A DNA stretch of 32,094 bases from Myroides odoratimimus (GTDB lineage Bacteria; Bacteroidota; Bacteroidia; Flavobacteriales; Flavobacteriaceae). Where the stretch lies: contig NZ_JACAKB010000019.1 in the NCBI RefSeq assembly GCF_030326305.1, forward strand, positions 35,248 to 67,341, given 5' to 3'. Positions 15,263 through 26,548 of the stretch are shown here, piece after piece. Position 1 is the first letter of the stretch. Each line of letters starts with the position of its first letter. The notes under the pieces are model-generated. The model was not told the origin of the DNA and searched no databases. It worked only from the letters and a program-made list of their open reading frames with translations. The position numbers and the translations under genes were made by a program.

Positions 15263-15449
15263 ATATTTCTCTCTTGAAAGTATAATAGATCCTTTGTGTT
15301 GTACTCCCCATAATACAAGGGGCTGTAGACACTAGCTCCCATCCTTGACTTCCTAGATCATTTAGTGTATCATCAGTCTCCTTCATTTCCATTTTTGCAA
15401 AGAATCCACTAGTCACTACTTCAATTGTTTTGTATTCAAATCGTTTCAT
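15261..15449 (-). CDS. DUF4177-family small protein
   Basis: A 62-residue cytoplasmic protein matching the DUF4177 pattern: YKTIEV at the start, then a central LNDLGSQGWELVSTAP and a final strand IYYTFKRE. Family members are small alpha/beta proteins of unknown function in many bacteria. It is a single gene converging on lgt, and no partner is evident. Confidence 0.85.
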   Translation of the reverse strand: MKRFEYKTIEVVTSGFFAKMEMKETDDTLNDLGSQGWELVSTAPCIMGSTTQRIYYTFKREI

Positions 15450-15662
15450 AATATTGTAATTAGTTCATTCTAAGATAATCAATTAAACATTACCTCTGGA
15501 AATAATTTTCTATTGTTTTGGCTGATTCTAACGTACCCTATTTTTAACTAAGGATAAAAATTTTTTAGTTAGTAACATCAATATTATTGGATATTCTTTT
15601 CTTTTTAACGAACAATTTCACAGATAAAATCACTACTTTTCTGAATGTAAACAAGGCATTCA

Positions 15663-17795
15663 ATGGATAAGAACTATACGACTCAGGATAGAGGAAATAA
15701 AAAAGACTACCAGCAATATTTAGAAGCAATGGACACGATAGCTATCGAGAAGGTAGCTTCTGCAAGTGTGTTCTTTGAGGCAAAAGAGGGAAATGTACTA
15801 GTAGATGTAGGAATGGCCTCAGGAACGAGTACAGCTATATTAGCTCAACTATTTCCTAAACTACAAATAATAGGTATTGATATCAATCCTAAAATGGTTC
15901 AATTCGCTGAAGAAACGTATAACCTTCCAAATCTCTCGTTCCAAGAAGATGATGGTGAAAAACTATTGACTTTTGAAAAGAATACAATTAGTGGATTCTT
16001 TAATTGTTCTGCCATTCACCATATTACTTCATATAACGACTATGACAATAACAGAGCATACAATACACTTCGCAGACAAGTAGAGTTATTGAAAGATAAA
16101 GGAGTGCTAGTCATTCGTGATTTTGTCAAAGTAGAACAACAAGAAGTTATATTAGAACTATCTACTCTAACTAAAGAGGGTAATCCCAGTGATGCAGAAT
16201 TGTTCATTCAATTTTCCCAAACGGCTAGATCACTAGCAACAGAAAAAGGTTTTCCCATTGAAGAAATAGAGGCTCTAAAGCCTAATACAAAGCGATTTCA
16301 TGCATTTTATACTGATGTAGTAGAGTTTATTCGTCGCAAAGATTATTATGCGAATTGGGACATTGAATTACAAGAAGAGTATGGATATTATACACAACAA
16401 GAATTTGAAACAATCTTTAAGGAACTAGGATTGCGAATCATTATATCTACTCCTATCTACAATCAATGGATCATTAATAACCGGTATAAAGACCGGTTTA
16501 CAATCTATAACTTAGCAGGAGAAGAAATAGGCTTTCCTCCTACGAATTATCTGATTGCAGGAGAAAAAGTATCTGGTGGAAAACAGTTACAATTAACTAG
16601 ACATTTACCTAAAAACAATACACCATTCTTAACCTTATCTACCTTTAAAAATATAAAGACAAATAGGTTATATGATATTGTAAAACGACCAAATAAAGTA
16701 ATAGATATTATTCCTTACAGAAATAGTGATACAGGCTTAAAGGTAATCGCTAAACATGGATACCCTCGTCCATTAGCTAATGTCAAAACAGATAGTTCTA
16801 TCTTAGATAATAAACAATATAGCGGCTATATACCTGAAGGACTTGCAATAGCTGAAACAGATAATATAAAATCAGAAATAGAGAACAGATTTAATATAAA
16901 ACTTGGGGAATATGAGACTACTTATACTTCCCTAAACTACTACACCTCTCCAGGCGGTATCAATGAAAAGGTAACTTCTATGCTCATAGAACTACACTCG
17001 CCTATTTCATTAAATACTCCATTAAACGAAGGGTATTCAGGTTTTAAAGATTCTGGTTATTTACATGAATACGATGCTATACAACTCCTTAATACTGCTC
17101 AGACAGGTGCATTAGTAGAGGCTAGATTAGAAGTGAATATCTATAATCTATTTTTAAAGTTAAACATACCATTACCTAAATGGTTAGGACAAAAAACAAC
17201 TATACAAAATGTAGAGAAAATTCAGGCAACTGATTTAGAAAAACTATTACAACTCAATACAAAAGAATACATCTATAATGACAGTCAAGCTGGTTTCTTA
17301 AAGACACACAGAGCTTCTTTTGAAGCAACAGGTATTAATAAAGATTCTGCGATACTAGAATATGTATCCCCTACTCAATATAGTACTAATACGGTAGTGA
17401 CTCTCTCAGTATTTGAAAACAATGAAGCCTTTTATGTAGGTCTAGAAACTAGAAGCCTTCCTGTACCACAAATATTCACTAACAATAGTACGATTATAAC
17501 GGTACCAGCATTTCGGTTACCTAAAGAGGTTAAAAACTACCATGATCTAGAACAATATCTGAATACCCTGAAGTTTGGCAATAGCAATGTAATTGGATAC
17601 TCTAAGTTAGGAGAAAAGTACTTTCCTAGTATAGGAATTACACCTGAACAAGTATATCCGTACATTATCCATTTAGATCAGCCTACTGATACACTACATT
17701 GGATAAAAATAAATGACCTGATCAATAATCTAGACAAGATAGTTGATGCTCATCTCCTAATAGCATTATGTCGATTATATCATAGTCAACAATAA
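15663..17795 (+). CDS. Class I SAM methyltransferase fused to a degenerate Nudix-like region
   Basis: A 710-residue cytoplasmic fusion. Residues about 20-270 form a Rossmann methyltransferase: motif I is VLVDVGMASGTS (45-56, with Ala where Gly is usual) and the ribose-binding acidic motif is GIDINP (71-76). From about residue 345 the pattern VIDIIPYRNSDTGLKVIAKHGYPRP, PEGLAIAETDNIKSEIENRFNIKLGEYE and YYTSPGGINEKVTSMLIEL follows the layout of an ADP-ribose-pyrophosphatase-type Nudix fold. However, the Nudix box lacks the REUXEE glutamates, so hydrolysis is doubtful. Residues 500-710 may hold a second divergent copy of the same fold. I recall bifunctional methyltransferase/Nudix entries, but no known role. 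It stands alone and converges on secDF. Confidence 0.7.
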   Translation: MDKNYTTQDRGNKKDYQQYLEAMDTIAIEKVASASVFFEAKEGNVLVDVGMASGTSTAILAQLFPKLQIIGIDINPKMVQFAEETYNLPNLSFQEDDGEKLLTFEKNTISGFFNCSAIHHITSYNDYDNNRAYNTLRRQVELLKDKGVLVIRDFVKVEQQEVILELSTLTKEGNPSDAELFIQFSQTARSLATEKGFPIEEIEALKPNTKRFHAFYTDVVEFIRRKDYYANWDIELQEEYGYYTQQEFETIFKELGLRIIISTPIYNQWIINNRYKDRFTIYNLAGEEIGFPPTNYLIAGEKVSGGKQLQLTRHLPKNNTPFLTLSTFKNIKTNRLYDIVKRPNKVIDIIPYRNSDTGLKVIAKHGYPRPLANVKTDSSILDNKQYSGYIPEGLAIAETDNIKSEIENRFNIKLGEYETTYTSLNYYTSPGGINEKVTSMLIELHSPISLNTPLNEGYSGFKDSGYLHEYDAIQLLNTAQTGALVEARLEVNIYNLFLKLNIPLPKWLGQKTTIQNVEKIQATDLEKLLQLNTKEYIYNDSQAGFLKTHRASFEATGINKDSAILEYVSPTQYSTNTVVTLSVFENNEAFYVGLETRSLPVPQIFTNNSTIITVPAFRLPKEVKNYHDLEQYLNTLKFGNSNVIGYSKLGEKYFPSIGITPEQVYPYIIHLDQPTDTLHWIKINDLINNLDKIVDAHLLIALCRLYHSQQ

Positions 17796-17821
17796 AACAA
17801 TTAGATTACTAGCCTAACTAA

Positions 17822-17840
17822 CACTAGTCATTGACTAGTG
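17822..17840. repeat. 19-bp perfect palindrome between converging genes
   Basis: CACTAGTCA-T-TGACTAGTG. It is followed 9 bp later by the shared terminator. Without a T tract it is not itself a classical terminator; it may be an extra transcript-end hairpin or a protein-binding site. Confidence 0.6.
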
Positions 17841-17849
17841 CTAAAATAA

Positions 17850-17880
17850 AAAAGCCACTCCATTGCGGAGTGGCTTTTTA
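17850..17880. terminator. Bidirectional terminator between the methyltransferase fusion and secDF
   Basis: AAAAGCCACTCC (17850-17861) pairs with GGAGTGGCTTTT (17867-17878) around a 5-nt loop, with A's before and T's after, between the two stop codons. Confidence 0.9.
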
Positions 17881-17905
17881 TATAAATACAAGTTCTAAGA
17901 TAGAA

Positions 17906-20896
17906 TTAGTTTTTCTCAACTAACATCTCCTCTTGAGCTTCTCTATGTCTTCTTTCGATTTCTTCTTTATCTTTTCTTGGCATAGTATCCACTAATACTG
18001 GAGTAGCTAAGAATAATGAAGAATAAGTACCTACAATAATACCGATTAACATCGCAAAGATAAATCCTCTGATTGAATCACCTCCGAATACGAACATGAT
18101 TAATAATACTAGGATTAAAGTAAGCGAAGTATTAATAGTTCTCGATAATGTAGTATTTACTGAATCATTAACGATCTTATTGAAATCACCTTTTGTTTTA
18201 CCAGCGATGTACTCACGTACACGGTCAAATACAATTACGGTATCATTCATAGAATAACCAATAACAGTTAAGATCGCAGCGATGAAGTGCTGGTCAATTT
18301 CCATATGCCAAGGCATAAACTTATATGTTAATGAGTAAATACCTAATACAAAGATAACGTCGTGCGCAACAGAAACAATAGCTCCTAATGAATACTGCCA
18401 TTTTCTAAAAGAAATAACTAAGTAAATAAAGATAGCAGCCATAGACCCTAATACAGCCCAATATGCATTCTGTTTAACGTCTTTTGCCATACTTGGTCCA
18501 ACTTTAGAAGCTTGGATAACTCCTAATGTTTTTCCTTCTGTAGCATTAACGAACTCTTCATAAGTCATAGGAGATGAATAGTACCCTTTTAACCCTTCGT
18601 ATAACTTCTCGTTTACTTCTTGGTCTACTGCAGCACCTTCTTCTTCAACTTTATATTTAGTAGTAAGTTTTAACTGTTGTTTATTTCCGAATACTTTCGC
18701 TTCAACATTTACACCAAATACTTCTCCTAACTTATCACTTACTTCGTTAGCTGTAACTTCTTTATCAAACTTAACTTGGAATGTTCTACCTCCAACAAAG
18801 TCAGTTCCTTGGTCAAATCCGTTGATTGCAAATGAAGCAAAAGAAACCACTACAATGATTAATGATAAACCATAAGTAGCTTTCTTCATTTTTAAGAAAT
18901 CAAAGTTGAAGTTTGTAAACCAGTTTTTAGTAATATTTGTACTGAATGCTAAAGTTCTACCAGCTTTAACGTCTCTATCCATAAAGATACGAGCGATAAA
19001 GATTGAAGTAAATAATGAAGTAGCAATACCGATTAACAATGTCGTAGCAAATCCTTTAATAGGTCCAGATCCAAAAGCGAATAAGATAACCCCTGTTAAG
19101 ATATGTGTAACGTTAGCATCAACAATTGGACGCATAGCACCATGCCAGCTATAAGATTCTTTAATCGTATCTGCAAGACTCATTCCCTTACGCAAACATT
19201 CTTTTGCTCGTTCAGAAATAATAATATTCGCATCCACTGCAGTACCCATAGTTAATACGATACCTGCAATACCTGGTAATGTCAATACAGCACCTAAACT
19301 AGCAAGGATACCAAATAAGAATAATAAATTCGCTAATAAGGCAATATTTGCATACCATCCAGCTCTACCGTAGTAGAATGCCATCCAAGCAGCAACAATA
19401 ATTAAACCAGCCACAGCAGATAACATACCAGCATCGATAGCTTGTTGTCCTAACGATGGTCCTACGATTTCGGATTGAACGATATCTGCACCTGCAGGTA
19501 ATTTACCAGCACGTAAGATATTCGCTAAGTCTTTCGCATCAGCAACAGTAAAGTCACCTGAGATAGATGATCTACCACCAGAGATAGGTCCACTAGTAAC
19601 ACCTGGAGCTGAATAAACGATATTATCTAATACAATAGCAATATTAGAATGCTCTGTATAAGCTTTTCCTGTTAACTCTTCCCATACTTTAGCTCCTTTA
19701 GGACTCATTGTCATCCCTACTACAGGACGGCTAAATTGATCATACTCATCTTGAGCACCAGTAATAACGCTTCCACTTAAAGGAGGAATACCTTCTCTAT
19801 TTGTTTTTAAAGCATATAACTCAACTAAATCAGGAGCTTTTTTACTTGGTTTACCCCATGCAAAACGAGCATATTTTTGATCTGCTGGTAATAAGTTACG
19901 TACATCAGCTCTGTTTAAATAAGCATTTACTTTAACTGTATCTTTCGTTTGGAAATATCCTAAGATTGGGCTTCCTTGTTGTCCACCCATTGCGAATAAG
20001 TCTAATAAAGGGTTGAATTCCTTATTAGCTGCATTCCCCATAGAGTCTTTTGCTACAGTACCTAATAATGCTTCAACATCTGAGTTAGTTGTTGTATTAT
20101 CAGTAGCAGTCTCTTTTTGATTAGCTTGCTTTTCAGTTGTTTTTAAGTACTCATTAGCAGCCATGATATAGTTTCCTATTTCATCTACTTTATAAGTTTC
20201 CCAAAACTCTAACTGAGCAGTACTTTGTAATAAATTTTTAATACGATCTACGTCTTTTGCTCCTGGAAGCTCAACTAAGATACGCCCTGTATCACCTAAC
20301 ATTTGAATATTTGGCTGAGAAACCCCGAACTTGTCGATACGCTCTCTGAATACACGGTAAGCACTCTCTATAGATTCTTTTACTTTTTTATCTAAGATAG
20401 ACTTTACTTGGCTATCAGACATTCCAACAGTAATCTCACTTAAGTTTCTGTTTGCAAAAATATCTGCAGATGCTAATTTTACATTCCCTTTTGATTCTTT
20501 ATCAAAAGCAGTGTAAAAAGCATCTAAGTAACTTTGATTACCTTGTCTTTGTGATTCAGCTTCTGCTAACGCTTTATTGAACGTAGCGTTCTTTGAATTA
20601 TTAGCTAAACCTTTTAAAATGTCTTTGATTGATATTTGCAACGTAACATTAATACCTCCTTCTAAGTCTAATCCTTTATTGATTTGCTTAGCTCTCACTT
20701 CATTGAATGTTTGTCCTAAAAATACCGTTTGGTTACCAATTGAATCAAGGTATTGTAATTCTTTTGTCGAATCTCCACCAGCAAAAGCTTTCGCTTTATC
20801 CTCATAATGGTTGGTAACAAAGGTAAATGACAGTTGGTAAATACTTACCAATGCAAAGATAATTGCAAAAAATTTAACGAGTCCTTTGTTTTGCAT
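17906..20896 (-). CDS. secDF: Protein translocase subunit SecDF (fused SecD-SecF)
   Basis: An inner-membrane motor that uses the proton gradient to pull proteins through SecYEG. At 996 residues, SecD and SecF are fused, as is usual in Bacteroidota. The SecD half has an N-terminal transmembrane helix, the periplasmic P1 domain (RILVELPGAKDVDRIKNLL), ADAKDLANILRAGKLPA, and the proton-path motif TAVDANIIISERAKE. The SecF half has GTDFVGGRTFQVKF, then GYSMNDTVIVFDRVREY and a C-terminal transmembrane block. A 60-residue Asn/Thr/Gly-rich insert (about 255-330) is typical of the group. A consensus promoter lies 40-70 bp upstream. Confidence 0.97.
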   Translation of the reverse strand: MQNKGLVKFFAIIFALVSIYQLSFTFVTNHYEDKAKAFAGGDSTKELQYLDSIGNQTVFLGQTFNEVRAKQINKGLDLEGGINVTLQISIKDILKGLANNSKNATFNKALAEAESQRQGNQSYLDAFYTAFDKESKGNVKLASADIFANRNLSEITVGMSDSQVKSILDKKVKESIESAYRVFRERIDKFGVSQPNIQMLGDTGRILVELPGAKDVDRIKNLLQSTAQLEFWETYKVDEIGNYIMAANEYLKTTEKQANQKETATDNTTTNSDVEALLGTVAKDSMGNAANKEFNPLLDLFAMGGQQGSPILGYFQTKDTVKVNAYLNRADVRNLLPADQKYARFAWGKPSKKAPDLVELYALKTNREGIPPLSGSVITGAQDEYDQFSRPVVGMTMSPKGAKVWEELTGKAYTEHSNIAIVLDNIVYSAPGVTSGPISGGRSSISGDFTVADAKDLANILRAGKLPAGADIVQSEIVGPSLGQQAIDAGMLSAVAGLIIVAAWMAFYYGRAGWYANIALLANLLFLFGILASLGAVLTLPGIAGIVLTMGTAVDANIIISERAKECLRKGMSLADTIKESYSWHGAMRPIVDANVTHILTGVILFAFGSGPIKGFATTLLIGIATSLFTSIFIARIFMDRDVKAGRTLAFSTNITKNWFTNFNFDFLKMKKATYGLSLIIVVVSFASFAINGFDQGTDFVGGRTFQVKFDKEVTANEVSDKLGEVFGVNVEAKVFGNKQQLKLTTKYKVEEEGAAVDQEVNEKLYEGLKGYYSSPMTYEEFVNATEGKTLGVIQASKVGPSMAKDVKQNAYWAVLGSMAAIFIYLVISFRKWQYSLGAIVSVAHDVIFVLGIYSLTYKFMPWHMEIDQHFIAAILTVIGYSMNDTVIVFDRVREYIAGKTKGDFNKIVNDSVNTTLSRTINTSLTLILVLLIMFVFGGDSIRGFIFAMLIGIIVGTYSSLFLATPVLVDTMPRKDKEEIERRHREAQEEMLVEKN

Positions 20897-20935
20897 TATT
20901 ACTAAAAATTAATTATTTACTTTTTTTAAAACGAG

Positions 20936-20966
20936 CAAATATATGATATAGACAATGATTAAGCAA
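20936..20966 (-). promoter_or_regulatory. Consensus Bacteroidota promoter of secDF
   Basis: On the minus strand, TTG (20966-20964), a 20-bp spacer and TATATTTG (20943-20936) match the TTG-N19-21-TAnnTTTG consensus completely. The leader to the ATG is about 36 bp. Confidence 0.7.
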
Positions 20967-21039
20967 TTCTTTGACTAAGAATATCAGTAAAAAGAGCTTT
21001 TTTCCATTACATATATTTTAACAATTAAACAATCTTTTA

Positions 21040-21969
21040 CTATTCAATTGTTAATTCCTTATTTGTATCCCTAACAGCATTTACACTATCAGCAAATTTC
21101 TGAGATTCCTCCTCATTTAATTTTAATTCTACAATCTCCTCTATTCCTTCTTTTCCAATAACACAAGGAACTCCTATACACAATCCTTCTTGCCCGTACT
21201 CACCTTGTAAGTATACAGAGCATGGGATTAACTTTTTAAAGTCATTTAAGATACTATCCACAACATTAGCTACAGCTGCTCCAGGTGCATACCATGCAGA
21301 TGTTCCTAATAACTTTGTTAGAGTAGCTCCACCCACCATTGTTGATTTACATACTTCTTCTTGTTCTGCTTTTGTCAACAACTCACTCACTGGAATACCT
21401 TTATAAGTAGCCAATCTGATTAATGGAATCATTGTAGTATCTCCATGTCCTCCAATAACCATTCCTTCAATATCTCCAACAGGTTTATTTAGTTTTTGAG
21501 ATAAGAAATATTTAAAACGTGAAGAGTCTAAAGCCCCTCCCATACCTATTACTTTCTTACGATCTAATCCTGATATTTTTAAAGCTGCTAGAGTCATTGT
21601 ATCAAGAGGGTTAGTCACTATCACAAAAATAGCATTAGGAGAGTATTTTAAAACACTTTCCATAACTGACTTTACTACTGATGCATTAGTACCTATTAAT
21701 TCCTCACGAGTCATTCCTGGTTTTCTTGGAATTCCTGAAGTAACTACTACTACCTCACTATTAGCTGTTAAACTATAGTCATTAGTACTTCCCTTAACAA
21801 TAGTATCAAATTTAGAGTTAGATGCACATTGCATGATATCCATTGCTTTACCTTCTGCATATCCTTCTGCAATATCAACTAAAACTACTTCACTAGCGAT
21901 TCTTCTATTAGCAATAACGTCAGCACATGTAGCCCCAACATTTCCTGCTCCAATAATTGTAACTTTCAT
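21040..21969 (-). CDS. mdh: Malate dehydrogenase (LDH-like type)
   Basis: Interconverts malate and oxaloacetate with NAD in the TCA cycle. It has 309 residues. The NAD-binding glycine motif is IIGAGNVGATCA (5-16), with Asp34 in VLVDI for the ribose. Substrate-binding arginines are in IPRKPGMTREEL, and the catalytic His is in IGGHGDTTMIPL. Arg rather than Gln in the mobile loop supports malate over lactate. It lies 76 bp after gyrB on the same strand, separated by a strong terminator, and has no clear promoter box of its own. Confidence 0.96.
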   Translation of the reverse strand: MKVTIIGAGNVGATCADVIANRRIASEVVLVDIAEGYAEGKAMDIMQCASNSKFDTIVKGSTNDYSLTANSEVVVVTSGIPRKPGMTREELIGTNASVVKSVMESVLKYSPNAIFVIVTNPLDTMTLAALKISGLDRKKVIGMGGALDSSRFKYFLSQKLNKPVGDIEGMVIGGHGDTTMIPLIRLATYKGIPVSELLTKAEQEEVCKSTMVGGATLTKLLGTSAWYAPGAAVANVVDSILNDFKKLIPCSVYLQGEYGQEGLCIGVPCVIGKEGIEEIVELKLNEEESQKFADSVNAVRDTNKELTIE

Positions 21970-21987
21970 AACTTTATATCTTTTTAT

Positions 21988-22024
21988 TAAAAAAAGGTCA
22001 AGGCATATAATATGCTTGACCTTT
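21988..22024 (-). terminator. Terminator of gyrB
   Basis: AAAGGTCAAGCATAT-type arms (plus-strand 21993-22008 and 22012-22024, one bulged G) form a long stem. On the minus strand it is followed by a T run, just before the mdh start. Confidence 0.85.
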
Positions 22025-22045
22025 ATAATTTTACATATTTAAATA

Positions 22046-23995
<1,950 letters not shown>

Positions 23996-24012
23996 CTAAA
24001 ATATCTAACGTA

Positions 24013-24043
24013 CAAATATAACAATTATCAAAGACTTTATCAA
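24013..24043 (-). promoter_or_regulatory. Consensus Bacteroidota promoter of gyrB
   Basis: On the minus strand, TTG (24043-24041), a 20-bp spacer and TATATTTG (24020-24013) match the consensus fully, with about a 23-bp leader. Confidence 0.7.
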
Positions 24044-24084
24044 CTCTAAACAAGCCTAAAATGCATATCTCTCACAAATAAAAA

Positions 24085-24117
24085 CAAAAAAACGCAGATG
24101 TTTTCACACCTGCGTTT
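24085..24117 (-). terminator. Terminator of the GreA-like gene
   Basis: The arms AAACGCAG and CTGCGTTT form a stem with a further partly paired ATG/CA core. A T run follows on the minus strand (the A run at 24083-24092), about 25 bp past the stop. Confidence 0.75.
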
Positions 24118-24139
24118 CATACTTTTTTATAAAGGACTT

Positions 24140-24592
24140 TTACATTAATTCATGAATTGTAAATTCACAATTGTTAAATGTAAATCTCTCATGTACTTTT
24201 CTTCCTAATAACTCCTTGGCGATTGGAGCATCCATAGAAACGGCTAATACAGAACGGTCGTCTAAAACAATTTTTGGCAAAGCTGCTGAGAAAAATAAAT
24301 ACACTGAATTTACTTGTACTAAACTTCCAAATTCTACTACAGAACTCACTTTTTCATCATCTATTTTAGCAACTATATCTCGCATAGCTATATTTTCTAA
24401 AATCTTCTTACTCAAGTTTTCTTGTTCTAAATGCATCATTGACAAGCCTGTCTCGTGTTTGTCTCCAGCAGAACTTTTGGCGTCGTTCTGCGCGTCGATT
24501 GTCAAATCTTCTACAATTCCTTGCAACGCTTCCACCTTGTCATTTAACCGTTCTAAACAAATTGTTTTTAACTTCTTTTTTAATGTCATCAT
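24140..24592 (-). CDS. GreA/GreB-family transcription elongation factor-like protein
   Basis: A 150-residue protein with the Gre layout: an N-terminal coiled coil (about 1-75, KTICLERLNDKVEALQGIVED then LEQENLSKKILENI) whose tip carries DAQNDAKSSAGDKHETG, and a C-terminal FKBP-like domain (VVEFGSLVQVNSVYLFFSAA, ending in LLGRKVHERFTFNNCEFTIHEL). True GreA cuts backtracked RNA in RNA polymerase through acidic tip residues; the tip here is different in sequence but still acidic. Such proteins are sometimes misnamed 3-oxoacyl-ACP synthase in flavobacteria. It may bind the secondary channel of RNA polymerase without cleavage activity. It lies upstream of gyrB on the same strand, with a terminator between. 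Confidence 0.82.
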   Translation of the reverse strand: MMTLKKKLKTICLERLNDKVEALQGIVEDLTIDAQNDAKSSAGDKHETGLSMMHLEQENLSKKILENIAMRDIVAKIDDEKVSSVVEFGSLVQVNSVYLFFSAALPKIVLDDRSVLAVSMDAPIAKELLGRKVHERFTFNNCEFTIHELM

Positions 24593-24761
24593 TACGTCTT
24601 TAAAATTTCTTTCTTTGCGAAATCGAAAGAAAATACATGTTTTGTTGTTTGTAACGACAAAAGTAAGTTATTAATCAATGAAAAAAAACAGTATTGTGCA
24701 CCTTTTAGCGAATTTTAGTCATAAATTATCAGTTTTTAGCTTTTTTTCTGATTACAAAATC

Positions 24762-26525
24762 TCAAAAATCGAATTTATACATTGCTCCTCCCATAATCTG
24801 TAAACCTTGCACCTTAAAATTATCCCATTGATTATATTTCTGATTAAATAAGTTATTGGCTTTTAAGAACATAGTCCAATTTTTAGTTGGCCTATACCCT
24901 ACTTTCATATTTAAATCAACATAATCTTTCAATTCTACAACTGATGGATCTCCCCATGTATTATAATCCCCTATAAGCCCAGTAGAATCAATTACAAAAA
25001 CATCTTTGCGTTTTCCTACATAAAATACATCTACACCTGCAAACCATTGTTCTGTAAAATCAAATTTAAAATCAGCTCCTGCTTTTACTTTTGGTAAATT
25101 CCAAGCTTCTAAAGAATTTGTATTATAGTTATTATATTCTCCATGAACTCCTATAGAAACATTCTCTTCGAAGTCAAAACGCAATTCCCCAAACAGATTC
25201 AATGTCTTCACATCTCCATATTGCACTCCAAATGAGTTTCCAAACATATATGGTATTCTACTTCTATTCAAAGTATATTCATTGTGCAAAAACATAGCCT
25301 TGTCTTTCTCTCTTTTGTAAGATCCCTTGATGTTATAAGAGATATTATTATCTAATTTCCCTTTTAATCCAAGATAAATATCATATTTCTTATCAGTAGG
25401 AGTAATCAGAATATCTGGAGAAATGAAAGGGTTTTCTTCTGAAAACTGTTGAAAAGAGTTCTGTTGCAACCCTCCTTCTATCCCAGCATAAGTAACTAAT
25501 AATCCAGAAACTAAATCATAAGAAGCTTTAACTTGTGGATAGATATAAAAATTATTCTCTGATTTACCAGCTAATTCTCCATTGTTAAAGAAAACACCTA
25601 CTCCTACTTGTACAGAATAGTTATCATCTCTAAATGTAAGACTAGGTTGAGCACCAAGATTTAAATGATTATACTTCGTTGTTCCCCCTATAAATGAGTT
25701 TTTATATGATGTGCCTACATAATCAACAACAACTCCAACATTCAACTCCCCTAAATCTAAAGCTGTTTTTACATTTGGTCTAATCTTAAAACGATTTTCT
25801 ACCGTTCCAAAATCATCCCAAAAATAATCATATCTAAAATCCAATCCTGTAAAAGGGTTATTTCTAAACTCTAAAGCTCCATTTACAAAAACATTTTTAT
25901 AGTGTTGAGATTCGTCTATTCCAGAAATATCACCTTGATTAAAGTCAATTTGTTTCGTTGGTAATCCATAATAATTACTCAATTGGTATCTAGCACCTGC
26001 TTCTACTGTCCAACCAAAATTCTTTAATTGTCCACCATAAACCAAACCTCCTTTTGTATTAGAGAAACTATCGTCTAAAAGTAAATTCTTAATTCCACCT
26101 TGAGAAGAAAAGTGACTAGCATATCCTGCTAAAAAACTATTCTTATTTAAGTGTTGACTTAAGAACACCTCTCCATTCAGATTAGTATAATTACCTGCAG
26201 AAAAAAGAGCATAATTATTAAAGCTTTTCAACCTACTTGTTCTTTCTACTTCTGCTGCTTTTCCTTTCTCAGGTACAAAAGTAGATGCTACAGGAAAAGA
26301 ACTAATAGTATAAATTACATCCTTCTTATTACCTGTAGTTTCATCGTCATTATTAGCTGTAGTACGAACTTTAAAAGCATCCGAAATTGTTGCATCATAA
26401 GCCCTTACTACATTAACAACCTCTGTACCTAATTTACTTGCTTCCGTATTTTTATCTTGAGCATAACCTGCTATTCCCCCTAGAGTTAAAACAGATAATA
26501 TCGTATATATATTCTTATTGTTCAT
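24762..26525 (-). CDS. Plug-less TonB-receptor-type outer-membrane beta-barrel
   Basis: A 587-residue outer-membrane protein. A signal peptide is visible (NKNIYTILSVLTLGGIAGYAQ). About 80 residues of linker follow, starting LGTEVVNVVRAYDATIS, which resembles the vestige of a TonB-receptor start (V-V-x-x-x-R-A-Y), but there is no plug domain. Alternating-strand barrel segments then run to the end, with the typical TonB-receptor C-terminal block LKANNLFNQKYNQWDNFKVQGLQIMGGAMYKFDF ending in Phe (outer-membrane insertion signal). It follows the TPR protein by 23 bp in one operon, so the two probably act together. No substrate is indicated, and no SusD or TonB gene is adjacent. Confidence 0.8.
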   Translation of the reverse strand: MNNKNIYTILSVLTLGGIAGYAQDKNTEASKLGTEVVNVVRAYDATISDAFKVRTTANNDDETTGNKKDVIYTISSFPVASTFVPEKGKAAEVERTSRLKSFNNYALFSAGNYTNLNGEVFLSQHLNKNSFLAGYASHFSSQGGIKNLLLDDSFSNTKGGLVYGGQLKNFGWTVEAGARYQLSNYYGLPTKQIDFNQGDISGIDESQHYKNVFVNGALEFRNNPFTGLDFRYDYFWDDFGTVENRFKIRPNVKTALDLGELNVGVVVDYVGTSYKNSFIGGTTKYNHLNLGAQPSLTFRDDNYSVQVGVGVFFNNGELAGKSENNFYIYPQVKASYDLVSGLLVTYAGIEGGLQQNSFQQFSEENPFISPDILITPTDKKYDIYLGLKGKLDNNISYNIKGSYKREKDKAMFLHNEYTLNRSRIPYMFGNSFGVQYGDVKTLNLFGELRFDFEENVSIGVHGEYNNYNTNSLEAWNLPKVKAGADFKFDFTEQWFAGVDVFYVGKRKDVFVIDSTGLIGDYNTWGDPSVVELKDYVDLNMKVGYRPTKNWTMFLKANNLFNQKYNQWDNFKVQGLQIMGGAMYKFDF

Positions 26526-26548
26526 TATAATATTTTCTATATTAAAAA

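Noticed and set aside
24171-24674. A 167-codon frame opposite the GreA-like gene
   Set aside because: It is the antisense of a recognisable coding gene and shows no family pattern.
24762-26525. Calling the barrel a standard TonB-dependent nutrient receptor with SusC role
   Set aside because: There is no plug domain or carboxypeptidase-like domain and no SusD gene beside it.
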